Shown: positions 22,924-34,739 of the stretch, in pieces
How the letters are laid out: each line of letters begins with the position of its first letter
Numbering within the stretch: position 1 is the first letter of the stretch
Assembly: GCA_963693315.1 (NCBI GenBank)
Contig: OY856186.1
Coordinates: forward strand, 130,882,451 to 130,946,450
From: Diogma glabrata
Lineage: Eukaryota > Arthropoda > Insecta > Diptera > Cylindrotomidae
Length of the DNA: 64,000 nucleotides
Direction of reading: 5' to 3'
Notes under the pieces: model-generated
What the model was told of the DNA's origin: nothing
What the model saw: only the letters and a program-made list of their open reading frames with translations
Database searches by the model: none
Position numbers and translations under genes: made by a program

Positions 22924-23953
22924 CATTTAAACCATGAGGAACTGCGTGTGGTTGAATCAGTTAGACTTCTTGGAGTGGATATTCAAAATGACCTGAAATG
23001 GAATAAAAATGTGTTCAACCTCGCTAAATCTGCTATGCAACAATTAGGACTCTTGAGTCGATGTAATAGTTATTTACATATATTGAAGCCCGACGCGAAG
23101 CGAGGGTTTTTATTGAACCAAGGGCGTAATCTTTAATTCAGCCTGAGTGTATGTACAACGTTTTACGCACAACTGCACAACTTTATTGCAGTATAAATCA
23201 ATTTTTGAATTTTTTAAACTCGCTAGAAATTTTGGAAATTATGCTAAACATGCCATGATTTTTTCTATAAACTTCATACAATAATTTATTTGTTTGTTCT
23301 AATTTTATGAATATTTTACGAGTGATTATTTTACGGGCGGTAAAGTAGAAAAATATATTAATATTTCATATCGCAACGGGATTTTATTTTACGGATGTAA
23401 AGTACAACTTTCAGCCACGATAACTAGGATGTAAAATGTGTTTTACGATTCGTTTGTGCGTAAAAAATATTTCAATCCCGATCAAATTTTGCTAATCTTC
23501 AAGTCCGTTATTTGTCCATGTATGGAATACTGCTGTCATGTTTGTGGAGGTGCTTGTCAGTCAACAATAAAATGTCTAGACTCTGTACAGAGAAAAGCAA
23601 TACGGTTGATTGGTAATACCAAACTAACGAACCAGCTTGATTCGCTACAGCACAGAAGAAATGTGGCTGAATTGTCAATATACTATAAATACAACTTTAG
23701 CGAATTCTCCTCTAAAGAAATTCAAAACATCCTTCCACCAAGTGCGCAGTATAATCGACAAACAAGAGCTGCCGAGTTATCTCTTCCATTTGTTGTACAA
23801 ATACCTCGTTGTAGAACTGTTTCCTTCCAGAACGACTATTTTAATAGAGTGGCCAAATTGTGGAACTCAATGCCTTCCCCTGTATTTCCCGATGAATTTT
23901 CTCCTCAATCATTTAAAGAGAATGTACATCATCATTTAGAACAATTAGTATAG
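22924..23953 (+). pseudogene. non-LTR retrotransposon RT C-terminal region, interrupted
   Basis: The first part (22948-23075) encodes VRLLGVDIQNDLKWN and LGLLSRCNSY. The frame resumes after a 392-bp insertion with FNPDQILLIFKSVICPCMEY, CLDSVQRKAIRLIGN, SLQHRRNVAEL and a C-terminus typical of jockey/CR1-like polymerases, stopping at 23951. The resumed part is open for 171 residues, so decay is modest. The catalytic palm is missing (5' truncation). The trailer contains TGGTATCTTCAGATATTCA, also found beside the copy at 63629-64000, so both belong to one family. Confidence 0.8.
23076..23467. mobile_element. 392-bp insertion in the RT fragment, TATTT duplication
   Basis: TATTT occurs immediately before (23071-23075) and after (23468-23472) the insert, and removing one copy plus the insert restores the polymerase reading frame. 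The insert has CCCGACGCGAAGCGAGGG near 23090, a hairpin with a GAA loop, and several TTTTACG/CGTAAAA motifs. No TIR is evident and the class is unknown. Confidence 0.65.
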
Positions 23954-25728
23954 TTGTCCCTATATCCTCTTTCCTTCCATTTTCCTCATCTCCTTCCTTT
24001 ATAGTTGACATGGTATCTTCAGATATTCAAAGAGTCTGAATAATGAATATTTCATATTTAGTAAACTAAACATGTCTAACTAATTAATAACAAAAAAGCA
24101 CACTGATTGATTAATACTTATATGAAATACTTATTTCAATTCATAATTTTGTGAAAATTTTGGTACACAAGACGGCTAAATCTTTCAGTTTCAAATTAAT
24201 TTCGTAGGTTATACTTATCGCATATACTCGTCACTTATCGGATGTCAAACTTTAACTACAATTTAAGTACTCGACATTCTCAAATGAATCTATTTTAGTA
24301 CCCTTCATTCTTAATTGCATCTATATACAAACTTTTTACTGTCAATAAACTTATTAACTCCTAAAAATTCTATAAAAATAACAATTAACATCTAATTAGA
24401 ATCTCAAACAACTATTTTAAGACTATTGATCCTTAAAATGCTACTTTATACCTAAATAATCTTCCATGCGAAAAATTTTCCACACCTTACTTAGTACTTA
24501 TCATATTCTCAAAACTTGATAAGATCTGACAATTCTATCAACGTAAAAAATTATCATCTTATTTGAATCTGCAAAAACTGTTTTATAATATTGTTGTATA
24601 AGATTATGATAATCAATGGGTTAGTGTTTAAGGATTGTAAATAATTTCTTCAACTTAGTTAAAAAACAAAAAAGAGTCAGTTATTCATCAGGCATCATTG
24701 AGTAAACATCTTATATTACAACTACATATTGCAGTCCCGAGATTAACGATTTATGAATCCCGAAACCAGGAGATTCATGAATTTTATAGTTATGAATTCC
24801 GAGCTTCCGGGTTTCATAAAGAGCTCTGTTGCAATCACTAATAAGTCTCAAAATACTTAGAACCGATATTTCCTATCTACAAAATAGTAAGAATATATAT
24901 ACATGTAGGACCTAGCTTATAGAAGCTACAGGTCCTTGTTACAATAAAAAGGTACATATATTATAAAAGTAAATTTAGTAGAACTAATGAGTAGTTTTAG
25001 TAATTAGGACCAAAAATTTAATTTATTTTAAATTTTTACGGCCTATTTAACACCTCGAGTTTTTTTTCGGTAACCGACTTTTAGAGGTTATTTATCTATT
25101 GAAAATAAGTGATATTTATATATACTCTAAAATATAATTAGTAGATCCTTTAGTTTCTAACTAAAGAATAGTTAAAGTTCGACTTTGGAATACAATTATG
25201 AAGCACAGGTTCGTATTTTTAAAATAACTCGTTTTTTGTTCCTGAATTCAAAACTTGTTGACTTTTAGCCCAAAAAATCGTATTAAACTAATTTTTCAAT
25301 CATAGCGGCTCATTGAAGTTTGGTTTAAGTGCACTAGTAATAAATTTATTACGTTACTGATAACTAGATGATTTTAAAATTAAAAAGTATACACAAAATA
25401 TTTCTATTCAAAAACATTCAAACATTTATTCAACTGTTTACTAATTAAAATTAACTTACATTTTATTTACATTATTTGATTTGCATTATACAGCATTCTG
25501 GTTACAATTAATTGTATTGTTGTTCACAATGTCATCGCATGTCGTATATTCAAGATCAAGTTCAACTCGGGCAGCAAATTGTTAATCATAGTTTTGGTTT
25601 TATAATATTGAATGATCTTTTTAAATTTTTAAAGGGACTAGTTTAAAATGACTAAACATTTAAAAAAATTTAATTTAGTTTAATAAATTAAAATAATGAT
25701 AGTTTGGTCTCCAAATTGTTCAAATTTA
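23954..25728. other. AT-rich non-coding stretch with two hairpin regions
   Basis: Mostly featureless. 24730-24835 is a loose inverted repeat built from ATTGCAG...CTGTTGCAAT ends and CCCGA/TATGAAT motifs. Its CAGTCCCGAGATTAA part resembles CAGTCCCGGGATTAA at 53887. 24907-24936 is a compact hairpin (AGGACCTAGCTT, ATAG, AAGCTACAGGTCCT). Confidence 0.5.
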
Positions 25729-26930
25729 ATTTTATAATAATTTATTTAAAATAAATTTACTAATGTTTTCATTAACAATTTTTTTTGATAATATTTGTCA
25801 CACGTTTCAATAATAAATGGTCATTCTTAGAGATTATTCTCGAGAATTCTTTTTCTCGATTTCTCAAGAATTCCCTATAGATTTTTATTTCTCATTTCTC
25901 AAGAAATTTTGTTTTATTTCTCGAGAATTGGAAAAAAGTTTATTAAGGACAAACAAAAATCACTCATTAAATTTTTTAAACCTTAAATTTAAATTTTTTA
26001 AAACTCACTAAGCTTTTCTTGCAGTCAGCGCAACCCTTCTACAATTTTACGAGTTTTTCTGTCAGAATAATTCATTAAATTATATTGAGAATCATGTTTT
26101 ATCTTATAAACTAAAATTTTAAATTAGATAACGAACACTATATTTGTTTTATATGATAAATATTGTAAATATTGAGAGTGAGGACTCCGTTATCCATATG
26201 ATAAAAATGATGAATCGCTGACGAATTATCAGATTTTTTTCGTATAATGTCTATAAAGGAACGTAATTTTTATGGCCGAATTTTACTTGAAGACTTAATT
26301 TAATCGATTAGTTTTATATGGGTGACCTAAGTGAGGACCAAAGTTTATTCAAATAGTATAGTAGTAATAGTAGTTGTTTTAATTAAACCCCCAATAGAAA
26401 TTGTGTATCGCAACACTCTGTAAAAACCGAGAAAAAAACTGTTTCCTCTATTAGATTTCAAAATTCGTAAGAATAGTTTGTTTAATTTGATAGAGAATTT
26501 TTACAGGACTGGTTTCCCATACAGAAAATAATCTGACTGTCAAGAAACTTTAACAAAGCGTCCGCTGATTTAAATAGAAACATCTCTCAATTCTAGTAAC
26601 TTTGATAATGGCGGATAATTATTGATAATTTGGCGGTTATAATTAGAGAATAAGGTTTATGAGGAGTTATTGGGTTAGAAAATTATTTATTAATTAAAGA
26701 AAATTAATAAAAAATTATAAAATTAAACAGATTTCCCTTCTCAATTTTTCCCGAGAAACAGAAAATGTCGTGAAAAGCGTATCTCTAGTCATTCTCTAAC
26801 ACTTGAAAATATTTTCAAATGTGTGAGAGTGACCATTTTATGGTTGAAACATGTAACAATAATTATTAAAAAAAGTTGTAAATGAAAACATTAGTAAATT
26901 AAATTTATTTTAAATAAATTATTATAAAAT
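25729..26930. mobile_element. 1.2-kb element with long inverted terminal repeats
   Basis: About 150 bp at the left (ATTTTATAATAATTTATTTA, then TTACTAATGTTTTCATT, then AAATGGTCATTCT) is complemented at the right end around 26800-26930. The region just inside the left arm repeats CTCGAGAATT and TTTCTCAAGAA. The element is non-coding and no target duplication was identified. Confidence 0.7.
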
Positions 26931-27099
26931 TATTATAAAGGAAAAGGAGGGTTATGTGGTTGACCGCGATGTATGTATGTTCATCTGTTCCCTCATAACT
27001 AGGGTTTCTAATCCGGATACCTGGTTATCGAACTATCCGGATTATTCAACCAATTTTGACTATTCGATTATCCGGATGCTTTTTTGTAACTATCCGGAT

Positions 27100-27779
27100 A
27101 TTAAAAAGCCCTTTATTTTGTAATAATTATTTTTATCAAATTGCGTTGGAAAGTTCAAATAAATATTCAAATTGGGTGCAAAGTTTATTAGTGCGGTGCA
27201 GTGACTATATAAGTTAAAAATTTATTTACAAATTTGATGCTTTGAAAACTTTAATCATTGAATATTTTATGAATCACCTCTTGAAACTGCAGTGTAAAGG
27301 TATTTTACTGTTATTTATTTAATGCTATATTATTGGGTATACAACTAAGTTCTAATCATTTTTGTAATTTATGGCGCTGCAAGAGCTATTGCTTGTCTCA
27401 TGTTGTGACGACACGTTAGTTTGAAACGTCAATATATACTTACATATGTTGTCAAACGCAGTAACAGTCCGCTGTAATCACAAGACATTGTTTCGTCCGG
27501 TTACTAATTGCTTCAGTCTATGCAGTCAGCCTTGGCTGACACTGGCTGAATTGCTGGTTTCATCAGGACAAAAATAAGAACTCGATTCAATTTCGAAACA
27601 TCTAATGCAATAATTTTTCTAAAATATGAATTTTTAAAAATGAATCAATAACTTCATTAATTTAATTAAATTTATTAATAATTTTTTATTTTTATTATTA
27701 TTTTATGAATTGTTACAATTTTTGTTATTTGGGGACTGTATAAAAATGTATTCATACAGATTCACGAAAAATATAAATT
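27100..27779. other. left interior of the hAT element, non-coding
   Basis: No domain recognised. Lies between the ATCCGGATA-rich end and the repeat shared with 63160-63510. Confidence 0.5.
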
Positions 27780-28140
27780 TTATGTTGTAATGAAGCGCTG
27801 CTTCGTTGACCACCAACGAAATGGCATAGCAGGTCGCGTACCTAGCGTGATTATTTTTAGCCCCAGACTAGCTGCAGCCCATGGGGTCGAGAGATGATTA
27901 CCTGCTGCTCCAGCACAAATAACTGAATTTGTACGCGTATCGGCAAATAATCGGATGTAAAAAAAAAGAACTCAAGTGAAATTAGTAGACTATGGCGACC
28001 CCCTTATGTGAAAGAACCACGATCACCACGTCCAACCCCTTTATTTTGCCTACATCCACACGCTCTCGCACTTCATACACTCCCACACACACCCCCACAC
28101 ACACGTACATTCATACAGGTGATATATAACGAAAATTCAA
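27780..28140 (-). repeat. dispersed repeat D, copy 1 (minus orientation)
   Basis: On the minus strand this segment matches 63160-63510: a GTGTGTG-rich start, GTGGTGATCGTGG, GCGTACAA, GGAGCAGC, then GCGACCTGCTATGCCA and GAAGCAGCGCTTC at the end. The CA/TG-rich part around 28065-28110 is the corresponding simple repeat. The nature of the family is unknown. Confidence 0.75.
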
Positions 28141-28392
28141 ATTATTGTAAAAAAATACAACAATATAGTAATCTGTAATCAAAGAAAAAAAATTAAGGCT
28201 TTAAAATTTCGAGTACTACTATTCAACGTTGGATTACAGTAGTTAAACAGCCATTAATAAAGAAGATTTTACCATCATCCACTCCTTCGCAAATTTATTT
28301 ATGAGTCGGAAATCGCTAAACTGATTCTTTTCAGTGGTTGATAAAATTCCAGAATCAAAATTCATTTGTTGACCCAACTCTCTCTAGTATTT

Positions 28393-28903
28393 TCAAATCC
28401 CATTTTTCTCCATTTTTCGTATATGCGATACAAACATCGGAGCATTATTATGTTTACTGATCTGTTTCAGACCAAGATACCATGGGCTACGATTACGTAA
28501 AAACTTATCTTCATGAAACCCACAAACAAACGAAATGGTGAAATTTGGTGGTGAATAACGCCAGCTCCCCTTATGAAAATCCTCGTTTTTGTCTTGAAAA
28601 GCATTAACCGTAACCGTATTCGGTTTATGGGTAATACTATCTGATGAGATTGGTATGAATGATTTCGAGCCTGTGAACTTCATTTTATTCTTGTGTAGTA
28701 ATTGTTGAATTGGGAAAATGTGAATTAATTTTTAAAGCGGTATATAAGCAGCACCCACTATATCGATAGTAAAAAAAATTATCATTAATGGTGAGTAAAT
28801 GATTTTGGGTTACATTCCAAAAAAAAATATTATCATTATTTGTGCTGTTAGGGGCCTTGTAACCGTTAGCTATTATTTTGTTTTCATTCGTAATTTCCAA
28901 CAC
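28393..28903 (-). CDS. two overlapping unassigned open frames
   Basis: Two minus-strand frames of 72 and 96 codons (28685-28903 and 28393-28683) follow each other in different frames, the second ATG lying two bases after the first stop. Neither has a domain I recognise. Upstream on this strand, 29130-28985 has a GTGAGT...TTACAG arrangement that could be an intron. They lie within the 6-kb hAT element, so they could be cargo or chance frames. No function is proposed. Confidence 0.2.
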
Positions 28904-29359
28904 TAAATTATTGCTACGAAAGGACTAAATCGTATAAAACAAAGCACAAATGAAAAAGGTAACCAAAAAAAAAATACAAATATAATCAAGGCTGTAAGTA
29001 TAGGTTCGTTCACCCACACGTACACATCCCATGCATACCCGCACACGCACGCGCACTTACGCACCCTTTCGTACATAGATACACACCATCACATACATAT
29101 ATTAGAAAAATAAACTCACCCCATAGATAGTCCAGATCCAGCTCCCCTCCTCCTTCGTGCTTGGACCGCCTAGGCATTCATGCAACTCATATCTGTTCGT
29201 GTCAGCTCGTTTATGGTTGTAATATAGTTTTCCTTATCAAGTTTTAATGGTAATAGTTATTCGGTGTTGTATAATAGTGCAAATAGTCGTGTTCCAGCTA
29301 GGCAGTTTGCTTATTGCCCTCCCCAACGTCACTATTATGAACAGAAGTTGTATGAACGA

Positions 29360-29471
<112 letters not shown>

Positions 29472-29675
29472 GTTATCGATCTTTCATTGTTGCAGGTTAA
29501 CACACGTAACCGTCCTATCTCTTAGAAAGGCAGGAGAATGGCGGCTCTATCACCCGCACTCATAAGGCACACACTGGTATATAACGAAAATATTATTGCT
29601 GCTAGTTCAACGCCAACATACATATGACAATCGAAAATAAAGATTTTGTTTCTTTAATCACACTTAGGTTGAATT

Positions 29676-30165
29676 TATTTTTGAAGTAAAACTTCTTTAG
29701 GCGCATTATAAAAGGAAGGACAAAAAACGAATATAATATTCGACAAATATACAATACAATGTCGACATATAAATGTCTGAAATAGTAATTTGAACAGATA
29801 TATAACCATATATATTCATCTCTATCATACTTCAGTCTGATTTTGAATTTTAAACATACACATGCACACAATTCCAAAAAACGAAAGTAGAAATTTAAAC
29901 ACAATAAAATAAAAAAGAAATTAGAAGTAAAAAAGGCAAACGAATATTATGTTCGGCAAGTATACGACAATTCTATTATGTGTATTGTATTTTTTATACG
30001 CTTATTCAGTATCATATTAAATGTTTTATGAGTTGGACGTGTCGATCTTAGATTTAAATATCTAATAATATAATATTCGTAATATTTTATTGAGTTTCGT
30101 AATTTTTTAAATTTATATTTTGAATTGTTTTAGTTTTTTGAAGTAAAACTTCTTTAGGGCTGGTT
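29676..30165. repeat. pair of GAAGTAAAACTTC hairpin motifs
   Basis: TTTTTGAAGTAAAACTTCTTTAGG occurs near 29680-29704 and 30136-30158. GAAGTAAAACTTC is a perfect short hairpin. The same motif in the opposite sense forms part of the right arm of the foldback element ending at 31326. The intervening 400 bp contain two similar CGAATATWATRTTCG blocks (29728, 29941). Confidence 0.6.
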
Positions 30166-30716
30166 ATAGTAGTCATTGTGGTCATGGTGGCCATGGTGTT
30201 CATGGTGGTCATGGTAGTCATGGTGGTAATAGTGGTCATGGTGGTCATAGTGGTAATGGTGATCACGGTGTTCACGGTGGTTATGGCGGTCATGGTGGCC
30301 ATGTTGGTCATTGTGTTCATTGTGGTCATGGTGGTCATAGTGGTCATGGTGGCTATGGTGGTTATGGTGGTTATGATGGTCATGGTGGTTACGGTGGTCA
30401 TGGTGTACACGGTGGTCATGTTGGTTATTGTGGTCATGTTGGTCATGGTGGTTATGGTGGTTATGTTGGTTATGGTGGTCACGGTGGGCATGGTGGTCAT
30501 GGTGGTCATAGTGGTCATGGTGGTTATGGTGGTCATGTTGGTCATGGTGTTCACGGTGGTCATGATGGTCATGGTGTTCACGGTGGTCATGGTGTTAACG
30601 GTGGTCATGATGGTCATATTGTTCATGGCGGTCATGGTGGTAATGGTGGTCACGGTGGTCATGGTGGTCATGGTGTTTATGGTGGTCATGATGGTCGTGG
30701 TAGTGTCAAGGTGGTC
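30166..30716 (+). repeat. 9-bp tandem repeat (GGTGGTCAT), ~60 units
   Basis: About 550 bp of imperfect GGTGGTCAT units. One frame reads as Gly-Gly-His/Tyr for roughly 180 codons without a stop but has no ATG; an in-frame TAA lies at the upstream hairpin. The other frames give Met/Val and Met/Thr strings. Substitutions fall at first and second codon positions (GTT, GAT, AGT, TAT) as freely as at third positions, so present protein-coding selection is not supported. It could derive from a Gly/His-rich gene exon. Confidence 0.8.
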
Positions 30717-30797
30717 ATGGTGTTAAGAGTTTGCATCCCGGGCTTTCCCGGGCGGGAAAAAATATTTGTGTTGATTAAATTTGTTTTTTTAAATAGA

Positions 30798-31326
30798 AAA
30801 ATGGGTGGTGTAATCTTTGCACGCGGTTGAAATAAATTTCTTTGGCTACTGTGGCAGGTATTAATAAAAAGACGAAATATAAAATAAATATGTCATATTG
30901 CAATTTAGAGTTGCATTTCTTGATAATATAATTTGCAGCATGTGTAATAAAAAGTAATATTTACATAATGTATTACAAAGTCAATTCAATTATTAACATA
31001 ATTGAAATATGAAATTAGAGGTTTATGCCAAATTTGCTAAATTTTTTGAAAAATGCATCAATTGTTGTACCAATTGTTAAATTAAGTGGACATGTATTCA
31101 TCGTGAAATTTAATTTGTAATACGTTGTAAGACTTTAAAAAACATGTAAATATGGCTATTTATTACACATTGTTGCAAATTATATTATCAAGAATAATAG
31201 AAAGAAACTCTAAATTTCAATATGACATATCTATTTAATTTTATATTTAATATTTTTAGTAATACCTGCTGCAGTGGCCAAAGAAGTTTTACTTCAACAG
31301 CGTGTAAAGATTACACACTTCATTTT
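30798..31326. mobile_element. 529-bp foldback/MITE with ~165-bp inverted arms
   Basis: The left arm (GGTGTAATCTTTGCACGCGG, TTTCTTTGGC, GGCAGGTATTA, CTTGATAATATAATTTGCA) is mirrored at 31140-31326. The right end carries GAAGTTTTACTTC, the hairpin motif also found at 29680 and 30140. Non-coding. Confidence 0.8.
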
Positions 31327-31805
31327 ATTTTAACAGTTTCTTTAAATATTTTCTATTCTAATCAATTACCTATATGCGACTTGATTTACTAAATTACTAT
31401 CTCATCAAACAAAATTATACTAAAATTATTTGCATCGCTGTTTTTAATAGAATTTTCTTTTTCTTTAATCACAACTAGATTTAATTTAATTAATTTAACA
31501 GTTTCTTTAAAAAGAATCTTTTTATTTTATAATCTATTCGATTATTCACATGCAGTTTGGTTTAATAAGTTAATAGCACATAAATCAAAAATTATATTTA
31601 ATTAGGTGTATCGCCATTTTCATTAGAATTTTTTTCTTTAATCACAATTGAATTTTTTTATTTTAACAGTTTCTTTAAAAAGGAATTTTTTTTTAATTTT
31701 ATAATCCAATCGATTATTCACATGCAGTTTGATTTAAGGATTTAATACCACATAAAAAAAAATTGGGCTAAATTTATTAGGATCGCCATTTTATGGTATT
31801 TCTTT
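31319..31805 (+). repeat. tandem repeat, ~165-bp unit x3
   Basis: Each unit contains TTTTAACAGTTTCTTTAAA, then CGATTATTCACATGCAGTTT, and ends with ATCGCCATTTT. The first copy is the most divergent. Confidence 0.75.
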
Positions 31806-32940
31806 GGCATTTCGATATAGTTTCCAAAATAGAATTATCACAAAATTGCATACCGTTAATTATGGTGCCTTTCTGTTGGTTTTCCAATAACTTCGCCTTT
31901 TCGATTTACTTTTCACAACCAGGATAGTTATTTTTTATTCTAATAGTTAAACTAACATTTATGACTACAAACATTTTAACAAACAAATCAAAATTAAGCA
32001 GCACCATATGGACATTGACATTTTATCAAAAAAAAAAGCATAAACGTCAAAACACAAAATCAATTCTACTCAGAATGATCGAAATCGGCGACTAAGAGCG
32101 CTTCTCTACGCGGCTAGGCGTATTTATAGGCAAAAGTAACGACTGTATTTACATCACCAATCGATAAACACAATAAGTTTGTTTGCTGGACACTTCTTTC
32201 ATTAAATATGTGTATCCACTAAAGAATCTTCACCACCGACTTGTACTAAAACGGGTAGGGAATTATAAACAGAAATATTTATTACGAAACGATTGTAGGA
32301 AATCCCGTTATATAAAATGAAGCAAAAGCAACTCAAAAGTTCATGACACAACGGCAACCGAGACGTAATCCATTGATTGATTCCTCCTACCCCTTGGGAC
32401 ATATAGAGAATTCAGATTTGGGAAATTTCGTTTTATTATACCCCATCGTTTTTTCGTTTTATTGTACCCAGCAACCAAATTCTTACAATCACCGGGTATT
32501 AAAAATTGGTCACTAATTAAAAACAGAAACATCGATTACGAAACAGGAAATCTATATGGGATTAGCGCAACTACGAATCCTTGATATTTTACAACCCTTT
32601 GATGCAAATTTTATGGCGATTAAAGATTACAAATTGAATATACGAAATTACACTGGGAAATAGCACAACTGTTTTAGGACGATATTTTTTGTTACGGAAA
32701 TTATTGTAGATGGCAATTATGGTTTGAGTTCAAGAAAATATGGTTAAAGGAAAACGAAAATAATTATGAAAGTCTCCGTTAATGCCAATTTGATGCGTAT
32801 GAGAAAGTAGTGTATCTCTAAATCAGGGAATTATACGATGCTTCGTTGATCACCAGACTACTTCGTTACAATGTATTAAATACCGCAAAATAAAAAACAT
32901 TTCTTATATGTGGTTTTAATTACCCGGATATCCGGATTAT
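31806..32940. other. right interior of the hAT element, non-coding
   Basis: Short open frames only. No transposase domain could be recognised on either strand. Confidence 0.5.
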
Positions 32941-33016
32941 CCGGATAATTTATTTTTTATGTATTCGATATCCGGATAATCAAATAGGTCGGATATTTAG
33001 AAACCCTACTCATAAC

Positions 33017-34470
33017 TAACTACCAACAACAATTTAATAAATGGACTATCGTTCGAAGCGTTTTAATTGTTTGCGGTTTAAAGATTTAGTGATAAGATAT
33101 TAAATTGAATATGGCATTCTCTAGCTAGAGGACATAAACTCATGAACTAAACAAAAAAATTAAATTTATTGATGTCGTGTTGGCACATTTCAACTAGCAC
33201 ATTTCAAAAATAAATATATATTGTTAGCTGTTTCCCGAAGTTTTGCTTGCATGCACCCGATAATTATGGAATATTTTTTGAAATCAGCCTTTATATCTTT
33301 AAAGCTTTAAAGCAGATTGAAAATTCATCAAACATTTTGGTTTAAAGATCTATGTTGAAATGTCTTGTACTTCTAGCGATAATAAGTTGTAAATTTGAAA
33401 CTTAGGTACTTGATTTCTACACAACTTATAAATAGAATAAAATGCCTGAAGTGGAGCAAGTTTTTTTTCACTTAGGTCAGTCAGAAATTTTTGGGATTTT
33501 TCTAGTTATTGAATGCAACCTATGTGAAAAGAGAAAATATTGAAAAAATTTTGCTTGTAGAGGTTAACATGTTTCAAATTAAATACTTAATCTCTACAAA
33601 GTTAAAAGATCATCCACAAAACTTTTAGATTTTTCAATTATCTACAACTTTTACGTTAGTTTTTTTTTTCAATAGGATGCATATTACAGTCCCAAATCGT
33701 AAAAAACCAACCTCAAACGGTCAAAAGGTATATTTAGTTACCTCCACCCCCTTTCCGAAATTTTACCGAGTTGAGCTGATTTTCCTTTATTTTCTTATAA
33801 TTTACCCTAAATTTTTCCGATCATTCAAATACTACAAACAATTTTTTTTCTTTCGCAACGCTTTGGTCTAGAAACAAAAAGAAGGGTTATGATTTTGACG
33901 GGAATTTTTGTTTATTCGTTCAATTACTTCTAAACTATTCATCATTATTTGAAAAATGAGGTATTGTTCGAAACGCATTGTTAGTTGTTAGCGACTTTGC
34001 TTTCATGCACACAATAATTTGAAATAATTCTGATCTTACGGCTCGGATGTGATCCAAAAATATTTTCTCTTCAAAGTTTCCCAAAATACATAAACAAAAA
34101 TTGCCCCAAAATAATTTAAATAAATTAAGTACGTTCAATAACTAAAACTCGACTATTGAAACATCACGCTCTTAATAGTAATAGTCCCTGGCCAATTTCA
34201 TTTGATGATTACCACATATTTCATACTTCGTGAAACGCCTGTTCTTGGCGAGTCCAAAAACTTTTGTTCTGCCATTTTCCTCGATTCTTCTGCATTTCCG
34301 TTCAGCAAACTCCAAAAAATACCGATTGCCCGGGATCTTGTAAATTTGCTACCACATTTTTTTTAACTATGAAAGGTAGAACTTTGTTTAAGAACACGAG
34401 GATGACTTTGTCCGACAAAAATTTGTCTGCTATTATCGATTCCGACAACCCAAACATGAGAAAAAATGTC
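33017..34470. other. AT-rich non-coding stretch
   Basis: No recognisable gene or element ends. Confidence 0.5.
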
Positions 34471-34476
34471 TATTGA

Positions 34477-34548
34477 GCTACCTAGTGGTAGAACGCTGGA
34501 CTTCGAACTCGAAGAACCAGGGTTCGAATCTCATCCAGGTCAAAGTGT
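34477..34548 (+). repeat. tRNA-like SINE head
   Basis: Reads CTAGTGGTAGAACGC (D-arm, box A-like), CTTCGAA in the anticodon position, and GGGTTCGAATC (box B, T-arm). It most resembles tRNA-Arg(UCG), but the anticodon stem does not pair and the acceptor stem is not closed. A tRNA-derived SINE head or tRNA pseudogene is therefore more likely than a functional gene. AT-rich sequence to about 34740 may be the SINE body. Confidence 0.5.
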
Positions 34549-34739
34549 TTTTTAGCAAATCATTAACAACCATCAACACATAGGTTTTCCAATTAACCGA
34601 ATGTCAACTAATACATTTAATAAATTGGAAAAACTATGGGTTGATCACTAATTGATTAAATTAAGTCCTCAAGTGAAACTCGGCCATAAAATTGAATGAA
34701 TTGATGAAATTAATACAATTGAGGGACACTTGTTGACAG

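Noticed and set aside
30087..30726. 200-codon Met-Thr and 182-codon Met-Val frames
   Set aside because: Both are alternative readings of the 9-bp GGTGGTCAT repeat. Several frames are open at once, so openness is no evidence for coding.
34477..34548. Functional tRNA-Arg gene
   Set aside because: The anticodon stem (CTGGA against CTCGA) and the acceptor stem do not pair.
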